Assembly: GCA_003151415.1 (NCBI GenBank)
Contig: PLXK01000108.1
Coordinates: forward strand, 1,441-33,835
Reading direction: 5' to 3'
Source of the DNA: Bacteroidota bacterium
Lineage (GTDB): Bacteria > Bacteroidota > Bacteroidia > Palsa-965
Length of the DNA: 32,395 bases
Shown here: one piece after another, positions 1 through 7,933 of the stretch
Layout of the letters: every line of letters begins with the position of its first letter
Position numbering within the stretch: position 1 is the first letter of the stretch
Translations under genes and position numbers: made by a program
Notes under the pieces: model-generated
Told to the model about the DNA's origin: nothing
The model's database searches: none
Seen by the model: only the letters and a program-made list of their open reading frames with translations

Positions 1-372
1 AACGCATCAAAGCACGACAAAGAACACTCGGCCTGGTACAACAAAGTGTCAAAAGTTGTTTTATCAAAGACAATGAGTGAAAAAGGCCTCATAAACACCA
101 AAGTGATTGGCGATCACCTTGCTGACAACATAAGTAAAATCAAAAAACAAGAGGGCAAAAATATTCTGATTTTCGGAAGCCCGGCTGCTTCTTATTCATT
201 ACTGAGCCTGGGGCTGATTGACGAATTTTGGTTATTTGTTAATCCCATTCTGCTTGGACAGGGCATTCCGCTATTTAAAGGTGCGAGCCAAACCACTAAA
301 CTGAAACTTATCGAAACGAAAACATTTTCTTGCGGAGTCATTGCGCTTCACTACGAAACAAACCGCAATTAA
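1..372 (+). CDS. RibD_C/DHFR-like reductase, 5'-truncated by window edge
   Basis: The reading frame is open from base 1, so this is the C-terminal 123 residues of a longer protein. The stretch before the first GTG reads as protein ('HDKEHSAWYNKVSK'), which argues against a start at position 46. The segment 'NILIFGSPAASYSLLSLGLIDEFWLFVNPILLGQGIPLFK' region (about 159-280) matches the last third of the RibD C-terminal/dihydrofolate-reductase-like fold: the glycine-bearing loop for NADPH phosphates, the 'LIDE' helix and the 'P.LLG.G.PLF' strand-turn. Bacteroidota carry many such paralogues, usually of unknown substrate. The next gene, convergent and 16 bp away, is a close relative with the same 'GLIDE' and 'KTFxCGxxAL' ends, so the pair probably arose by duplication. 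Its cellular role cannot be told from sequence. Confidence 0.85.
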   Translation, partial: NASKHDKEHSAWYNKVSKVVLSKTMSEKGLINTKVIGDHLADNISKIKKQEGKNILIFGSPAASYSLLSLGLIDEFWLFVNPILLGQGIPLFKGASQTTKLKLIETKTFSCGVIALHYETNRN

Positions 373-388
373 TTGCAACTTTACCTGC

Positions 389-946
389 TCACTCTTTTTT
401 TGCAGGTGCGTAGTAAAGAGCCACCGCACCACAGGCAAATGTTTTCGTTTTTAGTAGTGAAAGATCAACTCTGTCGTTTACATTTTTAAACAATGGCAAG
501 CCGCTCCCCAAAACAGTTGGCTGAACGGCAAACTGATATTCATCAATCAGGCCCAGTTTCATAAAGGCAACGATTAAACCCGGACTGCCCACCAAAATGT
601 TTTTACCGGGCAGTTGTTTGAGTTTTAAGACTTCTTCTTTCCTGAGCTCTTTTTTCAATATTGAATTATTCCAATCCACCTTTTTCAGAGTACGGGAATA
701 TACAATCTTTGAAATGTCATCGATCAGCACGGCAAATTCATCCATGGGTTTGTTGCCGGTCGGTTTCTTTACGACACCAGGCCAATAACTTTCCATGAGC
801 TGATAGGTGATCCTTCCGTAAATAAGCGTGTCGGCATCACTCAACAATTCATTGTAGTGTTGGTGGATTTCATCGTCTGCAGTCATTGCATCGTGGTTGC
901 AAAATCCATCCAGCGACATATTCATGGCAGCAATCAGTTTTCTCAT
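389..946 (-). CDS. RibD_C/DHFR-like reductase
   Basis: This is a complete 185-residue DHFR-fold protein. I chose the ATG at 946 because the product then begins 'MRKLIAAMNMSLDGF', the standard first strand and 'S.DG' turn of the family. The ATG at 997 would add 17 polar residues with no family counterpart. Visible family features are 'DTLIYGRITYQLMESYW' (the loop and helix after strand 2), 'DDISKIVYSRTL', 'ILVGSPGLIVAFMKLGLIDEYQ' (cofactor-binding loop) and 'PTVLGSGLPLF'. The likely chemistry is NAD(P)H-dependent reduction, but the substrate is unknown and the family is very divergent from folate reductase. It is convergent with the truncated paralogue at 1-372 and lies downstream of a third paralogue at 1019-1612 on the same strand, with a 72-bp gap, so the latter two may be co-transcribed. 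Confidence 0.88.
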   Translation of the reverse strand: MRKLIAAMNMSLDGFCNHDAMTADDEIHQHYNELLSDADTLIYGRITYQLMESYWPGVVKKPTGNKPMDEFAVLIDDISKIVYSRTLKKVDWNNSILKKELRKEEVLKLKQLPGKNILVGSPGLIVAFMKLGLIDEYQFAVQPTVLGSGLPLFKNVNDRVDLSLLKTKTFACGAVALYYAPAKKE

Positions 947-1018
947 TTTTTTCCCGGTATCATTATTTTTCCCTGTTTCATATTGACGTTCATGCATACC
1001 ATCAGATACGATCGGCCA

Positions 1019-1612
1019 TCAGGGTCCGACAGTGCCTGTTCTGACTTTTCCAGCCCGCTTATAATTGACCACAATCAATCCTTTCGGCGTAATACAGTTC
1101 TCTGCCATGGCCAATGCCGCCGGAATTGCGCCATTGGCAAACAACTTCTTTCCTTTCCCCAGGATCAGGGGGTATATTTTGAGCCAGAGTTCGTCCACCA
1201 AATCATTTTTTAGCAACAGCTGGATAAGTTCCCCACTGCCCCAGACCTGAATGTCGGAACCTTTTGATTTTTTGAGTTTTTTGATCTCTGCCACGCTTTT
1301 GATGAATCGCGAATTTTTCCAGGTTGACTTCTTCCTGGTTTTGGACATGACGTATTTTGTGCCCTCATTGATGGCGGGCCAAAAGTCAGTATGCTCAGGC
1401 CAGTAGGATTCGAAAATTTCAAATGTTTTTCTGCCCAAAAGATAGTCCGCCGGTTTCATTTGTTTTTTCAGAATCTTACCCGAGACTTTATCGGGATAGG
1501 ATGCCGTCCAACCGCCATATTTGAAACCGCCTGATGTATCTTCTCCGGGGCCTCCGGGTGCCTGCATGACTCCATCCAGGGTAATCATGGAGATGACGAT
1601 TATTTTTCTCAT
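1019..1612 (-). CDS. RibD_C/DHFR-like reductase, third paralogue
   Basis: This 197-residue protein opens with 'MRKIIVISMITLDGVMQAPGGPGED', typical of the DHFR-like family in which a Gly/Pro-rich loop follows the 'S.DG' turn. Later come 'DYLLGRKTFEIFESYWP', 'KYVMSKT', 'IQVWGSGELIQLLLKNDLVDELWLKIYPLILGKGKKLF' and a conserved-looking basic tail ending 'RTGTVGP'. It is more distant from the two genes to its left than they are from each other, so it belongs to a different subgroup. The start needs no adjustment. About 180 bp upstream is free of other genes and would carry the promoter for this gene and probably the next. The reaction is presumably NAD(P)H-dependent; the substrate is not known. Confidence 0.88.
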   Translation of the reverse strand: MRKIIVISMITLDGVMQAPGGPGEDTSGGFKYGGWTASYPDKVSGKILKKQMKPADYLLGRKTFEIFESYWPEHTDFWPAINEGTKYVMSKTRKKSTWKNSRFIKSVAEIKKLKKSKGSDIQVWGSGELIQLLLKNDLVDELWLKIYPLILGKGKKLFANGAIPAALAMAENCITPKGLIVVNYKRAGKVRTGTVGP

Positions 1613-1790
1613 GGTTGTAAGATTTATTTTTCAGGTCGCTTTTTTCTGTTCAAGTTTTCGAACACTCCTGTAACAGATTCCAACAGGCCACGATCTGTGG
1701 GTCCATTAAGATACAAAGACAAAAACAAATTGCAAAACAGGATTTGAACATTTTATCCCAATGCCCTCCCCGGCATTTTCTTAAAGCTTC

Positions 1791-1907
1791 TTAAGCCCTT
1801 GATTTCATACCAACAATAAGCAGATAGAAGACCATCGAAATTTCGGCAATGGCCGGTGGAATGATGACAAAAGGATGGATCGGGATCAGGAAGGCTGCCA
1901 AGAGGCT
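1791..1907 (-). pseudogene. C-terminal remnant of a DUF4386-like membrane protein
   Basis: This 38-codon open stretch has no usable start and is bounded upstream by an in-frame TAA at 1908-1910. It encodes 'FVIIPPAIAEISMVFYLLIVGMKS' near its end. That pattern (a Pro-containing helix, then 'AEIS...YLL..G.K' at the very C-terminus) resembles the last transmembrane segment and tail of DUF4386 proteins, which are about 220 residues in full. The rest of the gene is missing: only 13 bp separate the fragment from the stop of the next gene at 1921. A deletion or rearrangement end point in that short gap is the simplest reading. The assignment is from memory of the family pattern and is moderate. Confidence 0.45.
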
Positions 1908-1920
1908 TTACACCTTTGCC

Positions 1921-2517
1921 CTAGATGCCGGCTTTTTTATCTGAGAGTTTGGCAAAGTCATTGCCTCTTAAAAGGTTCAGTTGCGATAAGCTTTCGAAAT
2001 AATTCAATCCTGCAAGCCCTGTTCCGTTTTGTGCTGTGGAGGTTACGGTAATTAACCAGCCATTGTCCAACAGGAAATAACCTCTGCAACCCATTTCATC
2101 GTACCAAATGAAGTCGGTTATTTTGCTCCCCCGGATGTGCTTCAATCTATTTTCGGTGTATTCGACTTTATAAGGCCGGTATTCTTTTACTTCGAGCTCA
2201 AATCCGAAGAGAAATCGACGAAGCTTATTGAAAAACGTGTTCTTCTGTTTTTGGTACTTGTCAGCAATCTCGCCAATCGTTTTCTTATCCTTATTGACAT
2301 GATGAACGGGCTGGTCGGACAAGTCTGCAAAAAGGCTAATCGCTTTTTTGTCTCTTTCTTTTATAAAAACCTCCTGGCTGGAATCGTATGGAATATCAAT
2401 GATCAGCTTACCGTCAAGCTCAATAAAGCATTCGCCGGTATCCAGCCCACCGGTTTCTGTAATTACCAATGAATAGATGTTTGTAATTTCCCTGCCGATA
2501 AGCTCTTCCAGATGCAT
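1921..2517 (-). CDS. Hypothetical protein
   Basis: This 198-residue soluble protein has no signal peptide or membrane segment. I do not recognise the family. The N-terminal part contains 'FIELDGKLIIDIPYD', the middle is charged ('KKTIGEIADKYQKQKNTFFNKLRRFL'), and the C-terminal part has 'GYFLLDNGWLITVTSTAQNGTGLAGLNYFESL', which looks like a mixed beta sheet. Such layouts are common in small Bacteroidota proteins of the immunity-protein or DUF type, but nothing here allows a specific call. It follows the lipoprotein gene at 2581-3678 by 63 bp on the same strand, so co-transcription is likely. Its 3' end abuts a truncated DUF4386-like fragment. Confidence 0.7.
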   Translation of the reverse strand: MHLEELIGREITNIYSLVITETGGLDTGECFIELDGKLIIDIPYDSSQEVFIKERDKKAISLFADLSDQPVHHVNKDKKTIGEIADKYQKQKNTFFNKLRRFLFGFELEVKEYRPYKVEYTENRLKHIRGSKITDFIWYDEMGCRGYFLLDNGWLITVTSTAQNGTGLAGLNYFESLSQLNLLRGNDFAKLSDKKAGI

Positions 2518-2580
2518 GTTTCTTTCTACTATTGGGTCATTCAGGATCAGGCAATATCATGCGACACTTATGCTGCCTCT

Positions 2581-3678
2581 TCAGATACACCAGGAATCAT
2601 GGGATATATGAACCAAAAACCAGTTTCCGTCCAGTTCCTGAAAAATCAAATGCAAAGTGGAATAGTCGCTTTCGGACTTACCCGGAATGTAGTAATCCAT
2701 GTTGTCATTTAAGGGATAATAATCATCCAGCAAATAAAGACAGTTGGGTCTGTGAATGACTTTGTTGCAAGACTTTGTTTTTGCCAAAGCGTAATCCACA
2801 TCGTAAACAAACATTTTGTAATAGGATTTGAAATTCGCTTTGATTGAATCATCTCCTCCATCGGTAAATCCCCAGACGTACACTTTGGCGTTCTTCCACA
2901 GCTCCGCCACATCCTCTTTTAAAAAAGTCGGAGCGCTTCCCTCATTATCCGGATAAGGCGAAAACCTCAGGCCTTTCAGGGGATGCACAAACTGCGAAAG
3001 AGCCTTGAAATCCTTCCTTTTTAGAGCAGAGATGATGCTGTCGCCTTTCTCCCCGATAATTTCGATTTCTTTGGGGCTTCTTTTTCGTTCTGCGTTATCC
3101 AACTCATTTTCATACTGCATCAAATAATCAAATTGATATTTATACAGACCGGACATTTGTTTCTTTACATCGATGGTTTTGTCCGGTGTCCTGTCAGAAT
3201 CCACTTCCATAACCAGTCTTCCTTTTTCCTTTATGCTGTCGGTAACAAAATAGTAGTGTTTGATGTTTTTCTCCTCCGGCTCGCCATACAGCGTGGAGTT
3301 TCCATCCAGGTAGATGGAGGTGTGCTTGCTTCTCTTTTTCACAAAGGTCAGATTCCATTCCAGCATTTTCGCTGAACCCTGACCATAGATGTTTAGATTT
3401 TTAGTCGTGCTGTCGTATTTGATTGTAAACCGGTCTCCGCAGCGCTCTCCCTGTATCGGGGCATCTGTCGCAATTTTGGTAAAGGAACAGAGGGTACCGC
3501 CCATATAACTGACCACCCGGGTATCCGCCATTTGAATAACTTCAGCATCTTTCGGAGAAGGGGAAATCAATACGCCCGGGGCGTTTTGTTTTTGTTCAGG
3601 CTCTTTGTGACCACCGGAGCAGCCCTGCGACACAATCAAAATGAAACCAAAACCGATGTTCAGAATACTTTTCATCAT
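2581..3678 (-). CDS. Lipoprotein of unknown function
   Basis: The 365-residue product begins 'MMKSILNIGFGFILIVSQGCSGG': a short basic start, a hydrophobic core and a Cys at residue 20 in a lipobox-like context, followed by a polar linker. It should therefore be exported and lipid-anchored. The rest is soluble and mixed alpha/beta, with 'YDVDYALAKT' and a C-terminal 'LIFQELDGNWFLVHISHD' that resembles the last strands of NTF2-like or DUF-type domains in which a measured response is computed. A domain with 'GEKGDSIISALKRKDFKALSQFVHP' at about 208-230 looks like the start of such an NTF2-like unit. No catalytic motif is evident. It sits between the NTF2-like gene (3748-4152) and a hypothetical gene on the same strand. 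Confidence 0.75.
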   Translation of the reverse strand: MMKSILNIGFGFILIVSQGCSGGHKEPEQKQNAPGVLISPSPKDAEVIQMADTRVVSYMGGTLCSFTKIATDAPIQGERCGDRFTIKYDSTTKNLNIYGQGSAKMLEWNLTFVKKRSKHTSIYLDGNSTLYGEPEEKNIKHYYFVTDSIKEKGRLVMEVDSDRTPDKTIDVKKQMSGLYKYQFDYLMQYENELDNAERKRSPKEIEIIGEKGDSIISALKRKDFKALSQFVHPLKGLRFSPYPDNEGSAPTFLKEDVAELWKNAKVYVWGFTDGGDDSIKANFKSYYKMFVYDVDYALAKTKSCNKVIHRPNCLYLLDDYYPLNDNMDYYIPGKSESDYSTLHLIFQELDGNWFLVHISHDSWCI

Positions 3679-3747
3679 TCCATGAGAATTCAGGCAAAAA
3701 AAGAATGACCAGAAAAATCATCCGGCCGCATAAATATGTCCACTCAC

Positions 3748-4152
3748 TTATTGTTTAGCTATTGGAACCCCGCTTACAGCAATCACCTTCCACTGGCCCT
3801 GAAACAATTTCCAAACCCGAATGTAGCGAAATCCGGCACTAATGACCTGCTCCTGATAATTTCCTTTTAATTCCAGATGAAGAGATACCACCGCAGTATC
3901 GTCAAAAAGATGAATCATCTCCTCGCCGGGCACGATTGCACTGAAAGCAGATTTGCCGGAACGGTAATTTTCCAAAACCATTGACTTGGTTACCGGCAGA
4001 CCATTGGGATAAACAAAAAGCGCCTGGTCATGAATCAATTCATCCATAGTTTGGAGGTCTTTATTTCCAAAAGCGTTTAAGAGTTTCTTTTCCAGCTCCT
4101 GGAGTTGTGCTTTACTTTCCATGGTTGTCATCTGTTGAGAATTTAATAACAC
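3748..4152 (-). CDS. NTF2-like (SnoaL/DUF4440-type) protein
   Basis: The product is a small protein of up to 134 residues. The helix 'LQELEKKLLNAFGNKDLQTMDELIHDQALFVYPNGLPVTKSMVLENYRSG' followed by strands 'DDTAVVSLHLELKG', 'AGFRYIRVWKLFQGQWKVIAVSGVPI' is the standard cone-shaped NTF2-like fold, with the usual final 'R.WK...G.WKVI...'. Members act as ligand-binding proteins, isomerases or accessory domains, and the function of this one is unknown. The true start may be the ATG at 4131 or 4122 ('MTTMESK', 'MESK'), since the first ten residues have no family counterpart. It lies 51 bp downstream of the beta-propeller gene on the same strand. Confidence 0.8.
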   Translation of the reverse strand: MLLNSQQMTTMESKAQLQELEKKLLNAFGNKDLQTMDELIHDQALFVYPNGLPVTKSMVLENYRSGKSAFSAIVPGEEMIHLFDDTAVVSLHLELKGNYQEQVISAGFRYIRVWKLFQGQWKVIAVSGVPIAKQ

Positions 4153-4203
4153 AAAGAAAGAAAAAAAGGGAAATATTTCAAGTTTATTAAATCATCACCG
4201 CCC

Positions 4204-5463
4204 TCAATGCCTTACAGAAGCCTCATCGTTCGAAAAGATGAGTTCGGTTTTATAAATAAAGGTTTTGCCCAATTGTCCTCTTAGCCAGTTAATCGGTTTC
4301 CGGTTGATGTCGCTGGAATAGTTAAACAAGAGGAATGAATTTCTGCTGTAGGCCACGATTCGCGGAAAGGCATTGTCTCCGGTGCTGGGGAAATCAAACA
4401 GATGAACCATTCTCTTTGCCGTCCGGTCGAGCCTGAAGAGCGCGGTCTTTTTTTGAGTGAGTGAATAACGCACCAGGTTGTACCGCTGTCTGAACCACAA
4501 GGGTAGCCACTGCGGCGCTTTGTCAGCTTCACCATCCATATTGATTCTTGAAATCAGGTAAATCTCATCCCCCTGGGCAAACAGCAAAGCGCTGTCGTAT
4601 TTATTTCCGGTGTGGGTAAAATGCCAATTCCCCAGACTGTCTTTGTCTGCAAAGGCGATCAGGGCCCCGCCTCCTTCCAGGCGAATCGTGGCCCACAGAT
4701 TACCCGCCTTGTCAAATTCGAATTCCCCTTCCTCTGCCCCCTTTAGTGCGCACTGAGGGTCCTTGCTGATGGGCCGCCAGCGAAAACCGTCATCGGTGGT
4801 AAACAAACGCAACTCCGCCTGATGATTGAGTTTGTATAAGCCTTTTCCATAATAGGCCGACAGGTATGCTTTGCCGTTGTGGAGTTTCACATTCCAGGGA
4901 ATAAAATTGCTCAACTCGGGGATACAGGTCGATTTCCATTTTCCCGAATCAACGGTACAAACCCAACATTTTTTGGGTTGAAATTTCAATGGATTTTTTC
5001 CGCCTTCAAAATAGTACAAAAACAATTTGTGTTTAAATACCAAAAAACGCGGTTCCCGAATATCGCTTCCGATCGAAATTTTTGTTTCGTAGGTCCATTT
5101 CTGTGCATCCTCAGAGCTCATTACAAAAAGACAGGTATGCCGGGAAGCAAAATGCGAAGGAGCCGTCCGAAAAGCAATGTAGTACCGGTGTTTGTAAATA
5201 ATGACATCCAGGTTGTTGTTGGCTTTTTGGCACAAGACTTCCTTGGGAAGAGAGGCGGAGGGAATCGTCTTGATCAGCGGCGTGAAGGAAATGACCGGCT
5301 GGGCGGATAACTGTCCGGCAATTAAAAACAGTATACCGAAAAACCAGATTACCCCCGCAGCCGGGGTATGCTTTTTAGCCGGGCAAGGCCGTTTCGGCAA
5401 CAGAAAAAGAATCTGCTGCTTCAAATCAATTGTTTTTTTCAAATGGATTCGCTTTCGTTTCAA
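4204..5463 (-). CDS. Secreted sialidase-like beta-propeller protein
   Basis: The product has 419 residues. A hydrophobic segment at about 37-54 ('GVIWFFGILFLIAGQLSAQ') ends in a signal-peptidase-like 'LSAQ', so the protein is exported. It is preceded by an unusually long basic N-terminus of about 36 residues, and I found no better in-frame ATG. The mature part has Asp-box-like motifs 'SSEDAQKW' (116-123) and 'TTDDGFRW' (222-229), plus an 'IREPRF' segment (135-140) similar to the RIP-type arginine motif of sialidase-fold enzymes. Repeated strands of the form 'G..YL.ay' are spaced as in a six-blade propeller. It may be an exo-sialidase-like glycosidase or only a binding propeller; the catalytic Tyr/Glu pair cannot be assigned by eye. 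It heads the minus-strand run 5463-1921. Confidence 0.65.
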   Translation of the reverse strand: MKRKRIHLKKTIDLKQQILFLLPKRPCPAKKHTPAAGVIWFFGILFLIAGQLSAQPVISFTPLIKTIPSASLPKEVLCQKANNNLDVIIYKHRYYIAFRTAPSHFASRHTCLFVMSSEDAQKWTYETKISIGSDIREPRFLVFKHKLFLYYFEGGKNPLKFQPKKCWVCTVDSGKWKSTCIPELSNFIPWNVKLHNGKAYLSAYYGKGLYKLNHQAELRLFTTDDGFRWRPISKDPQCALKGAEEGEFEFDKAGNLWATIRLEGGGALIAFADKDSLGNWHFTHTGNKYDSALLFAQGDEIYLISRINMDGEADKAPQWLPLWFRQRYNLVRYSLTQKKTALFRLDRTAKRMVHLFDFPSTGDNAFPRIVAYSRNSFLLFNYSSDINRKPINWLRGQLGKTFIYKTELIFSNDEASVRH

Positions 5464-5933
5464 TCAATAAAAAATTTTCAGAACGCGCCAATGACTATCG
5501 GGTTCTGTGTACAAGTGTCGGATTGCAGGCTGCCTGAAAGCCAAACAGGCAGCTAAAAACCGGGAGTCTATGCATGGCCCTTCTCAGGAATCAACTGAGT
5601 CAAAAAGGCAAGCTGTGGAAATCGAATGGGGAATTTCAAACAAGGAATCTCAGGCGGAATTGAATACACGATGCATGAAGGTACTCATTTTACCTGCATC
5701 ACACTCCATAAATTTCTCCGCAATCCGGATGCAAACAATAAAGATGCTGGTATACTTTTCCTTTTTGTATTGCAAAACAAAAAAGGCCGAATCGGGGGGG
5801 GGGAAATATCCGGATCATTTCAGCCTCGCATAAAAGAAACAAGGCTTAATCTCCCGTTCCTGCTATTTGACCGATTTTCGGGTGAATAAAACTTCGCTTT
5901 CATTAAATTAGTGAAAGTAAAAAGCGATTTGGG
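5464..5933. other. 470-bp intergenic region with hairpin and G10 tract
   Basis: This stretch separates the divergent propeller gene and desaturase gene. Open frames run through it (for example 5626-5889), but I see no protein family, signal peptide or compositional sign of coding. It holds an 8-bp perfect hairpin (5529-5536 with 5546-5553, 9-nt loop). It also holds a run of ten G at 5794-5803, about 130 bp before the desaturase start. Promoters for both flanking genes should lie here, but I could not place a convincing TAnnTTTG element. Confidence 0.6.
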
Positions 5934-7043
5934 ATGGCTCCCGGAAAATTAAATAATGTACGTTTTGCGCCTGCCGGTGCTGACAGTTTTCATGAAGCGG
6001 TCATTGAACGGGTGAAATTGTATTTTGAGAAAAACCACCTTTCTCCTTTTGCAAATACCCAGATGTGGGTCAAGACGGTGGTGATGCTTCTTTTGTATTT
6101 TGTTCCGTACCTGCTCATGATGCTGGGCCTGGCAAAAGGGAATCTCTGGGTGTTTTTCGGATTTTGGTTTCTGATGGCCGGGGGCATGGTGGGTATAGGC
6201 ACCTCGATTATGCATGATGCACACCACGGGGCTTATTCGCCGAATCGCAAGGTGAACCAGTTCATTGGTTATATACTGGAAGTCATCGGCGGCTATGCCG
6301 TAACCTGGAAAATTCAGCACAACCAGCTGCATCACACCTATACCAATATTGCCGGACTCGATGAAGACATGGACAGCATCAAACTGCTGCGTTTCTCGCC
6401 TCAGCAACCCCGCTATTGGTTTCACCGCTATCAATACCTCTATGTCTGGTTCTTTTACATGATGATGACTCTTTTCTGGATGACAGCCAAAGACTTTATC
6501 CAGCTGGTGCGCTACAAACAGCATGATCTTCTGGTTACACACAAACTCACTTTGAAACAGGCCATTTTCAGGCTTAGCCTCTACAAGGTTTTTTACTATT
6601 CGTACATCCTGGTGTTGCCCATTTTGTTTTCGGGCATGTCCTGGTATGTTGTCCTGTTTGGTTTTCTTTTCATGCATTTCACCGCCGGGCTTATTCTGTC
6701 CTGCATTTTTCAACCTGCCCACATCGTCGAAGCATCGGCTTTTGAATTGCCTGTCATCGCCAACGGCAAAAAAGAAATGGAAGAATCCTGGGCCATCCAT
6801 GAAGTGGAAAACACAACCGATTTTGCTCCGAACAACCGCTTTTTGACCTGGTTCATCGGCGGACTCAATTTTCAGATCGAACATCATTTATTCACCGGAA
6901 TCTCTCATGTGCATTATCCCCGTCTGGCCCCAATCGTAAAATCGGCCGCTGACGAATTTCACGTTCCTTACCATGTAGAACCCAACTTTCGTCAGGCGCT
7001 TGCCGGACATATTAAAATGCTGAAAAAACTGGGAAGGGAATAA
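5934..7043 (+). CDS. Membrane fatty-acid desaturase (acyl-CoA/lipid type)
   Basis: This 369-residue integral membrane protein has the three histidine boxes of the di-iron desaturase family: 'HDAHH' at 94-98, 'HNQLHH' at 129-134 and 'QIEHH' at 314-318. The third box, with Gln in place of the first His, is typical of front-end or linoleoyl-CoA-type desaturases (DesA3-like). Hydrophobic segments flank boxes 1 and 2 (about 47-92) and lie between boxes 2 and 3 (about 165-180 and 210-255), giving the usual four-pass topology with histidines on the cytoplasmic face. Role: it introduces a cis double bond into membrane lipid acyl chains using O2 and reduced ferredoxin or cytochrome, which adjusts fluidity. 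No separate electron-donor gene is nearby. The start fits family length. Confidence 0.95.
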   Translation: MAPGKLNNVRFAPAGADSFHEAVIERVKLYFEKNHLSPFANTQMWVKTVVMLLLYFVPYLLMMLGLAKGNLWVFFGFWFLMAGGMVGIGTSIMHDAHHGAYSPNRKVNQFIGYILEVIGGYAVTWKIQHNQLHHTYTNIAGLDEDMDSIKLLRFSPQQPRYWFHRYQYLYVWFFYMMMTLFWMTAKDFIQLVRYKQHDLLVTHKLTLKQAIFRLSLYKVFYYSYILVLPILFSGMSWYVVLFGFLFMHFTAGLILSCIFQPAHIVEASAFELPVIANGKKEMEESWAIHEVENTTDFAPNNRFLTWFIGGLNFQIEHHLFTGISHVHYPRLAPIVKSAADEFHVPYHVEPNFRQALAGHIKMLKKLGRE

Positions 7044-7075
7044 GACAAGGAAAGAACAATTTTTATCATTCTAAA

Positions 7076-7465
7076 ATGAAAAGCTATATACTTACATTTT
7101 TTGGCGGAAACATGGCCCTGCGTTATGGGAATTTAGAAAAGGCGGAAAAAGAGATACGGGAAAAACACGCAGCCGCATGGGCCGAATGGCTATCCGAGCT
7201 GATCAGAAACAAACATCTGGAACTCGGCTATCCGCTTTTGTCAGATGGAAAACGGATCGATTCGGAGGGAACGAAGAATTACCATTTCCCCGACACAACA
7301 GAAGGCGGTTTTATTGTCATAAAGGCAGAATCTCTGGATCAGGCAGCTGAACTCGCACAGAAATCGCCCGTGATCAAAAACGGGGGATACGTACTCGCCC
7401 GGCCTTGCGGAGAGATGAACGAAAGCGCCTCTGCAAGGCAAACCAGCCGCCGCTCAAGCCTTTAA
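7076..7465 (+). CDS. YCII-related protein
   Basis: The 129-residue product has a ferredoxin-like fold of the YCII/DGPF family: 'MKSYILTFFGGN' (strand 1), the helix 'EKHAAAWAEWLSELIRNKHLELGYPL', 'TEGGFIVIKAESLDQAAELAQKSPVIKNGGYVLARP'. The segment after the first helix lacks the literal DGPF tetrad seen in the second family member at 26722-27072. A polar, Ser/Arg-rich tail of about 17 residues follows the domain. YCII proteins are probably small enzymes or ligand-binding proteins, some associated with ECF sigma factors. This copy is about 18 kb from the ECF42 gene in the window and stands alone 32 bp after the desaturase, possibly in its transcript. Confidence 0.85.
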   Translation: MKSYILTFFGGNMALRYGNLEKAEKEIREKHAAAWAEWLSELIRNKHLELGYPLLSDGKRIDSEGTKNYHFPDTTEGGFIVIKAESLDQAAELAQKSPVIKNGGYVLARPCGEMNESASARQTSRRSSL

Positions 7466-7531
7466 AATGAGTCTTTTCCTCAATTTAAGTGCATTCCTGC
7501 TGCTTTGGGCCCCAGATAAATGCATTTTGAC

Positions 7532-7562
7532 TTGATTTATACCTGCTTCCGGTTTATCTTTG
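7532..7562 (+). promoter_or_regulatory. Bacteroidota-type promoter for the lysozyme operon
   Basis: TTG at 7532-7534 and TATCTTTG at 7555-7562 are separated by 20 bp, matching the Bacteroidota consensus TTTG/TTG-N(19-21)-TAnnTTTG with all fixed -7 positions present. The expected transcription start near 7569 leaves a short leader of about 23 nt before the ATG at 7592. This placement also supports choosing that ATG rather than the longer frame from 7520, whose start would lie upstream of the promoter. Confidence 0.7.
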
Positions 7563-7591
7563 AAATACTCAAACCAGCTCATCCTTTGTTC

Positions 7592-7933
7592 ATGAAAAAA
7601 ATTTCACTGGTCATCCTGTTCCTTGCATTTGCCTGCATTGCGGGTTATGCACAAACAGGCACCGTTCAGGGAGTCATCACTTCGGTGAAGCCTCATTTCG
7701 CCAATACCTTTTCGCTCCAGGTGGGAGATACGGAATTAATCCTGACTCATGACCCCAAAGACAAGAGCGGAAAAGCCTTTGACATCACCAGGAAGTACAA
7801 AGACCTGCTCATTGAAAAAGAGGGTCAGTACATACTCAATCCCAAATATTCTGGAAAAACGTTCAGCTTCGGGTACACCGTAAACGGCAAGGGGTGGAAA
7901 TGTATTCAAACGGCTAAAATCCATCTCAAATGA
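7592..7933 (+). CDS. Small secreted protein of unknown function
   Basis: The 113-residue product starts at the ATG at 7592, which gives a clean signal peptide 'MKKISLVILFLAFACIAGYAQ' with cleavage after 'GYA' or 'YAQ'. The mature 92 residues ('TGTVQGVITSVKPHFANTFSLQVGDTELILTHDPKDKSGKAFD...') look like a small beta domain. I do not recognise the family. Its TGA overlaps the ATG of the next gene (ATGA, 7930-7933), so it is translationally coupled to the GH25 lysozyme. That coupling suggests a linked envelope or cell-wall role, but this is only inferred from position. Confidence 0.8.
   Translation: MKKISLVILFLAFACIAGYAQTGTVQGVITSVKPHFANTFSLQVGDTELILTHDPKDKSGKAFDITRKYKDLLIEKEGQYILNPKYSGKTFSFGYTVNGKGWKCIQTAKIHLK

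Noticed and set aside
383-407. Hairpin between the first two genes as a shared terminator
   Set aside because: Only a 6-bp stem with a 13-nt loop, and it overlaps the end of the second gene.
5949-6887. Long minus-strand open frame (312 codons) opposite the desaturase
   Set aside because: The plus-strand frame has all three desaturase histidine boxes; the reverse frame has no family features and is His/Gln-rich as expected for an antisense shadow.
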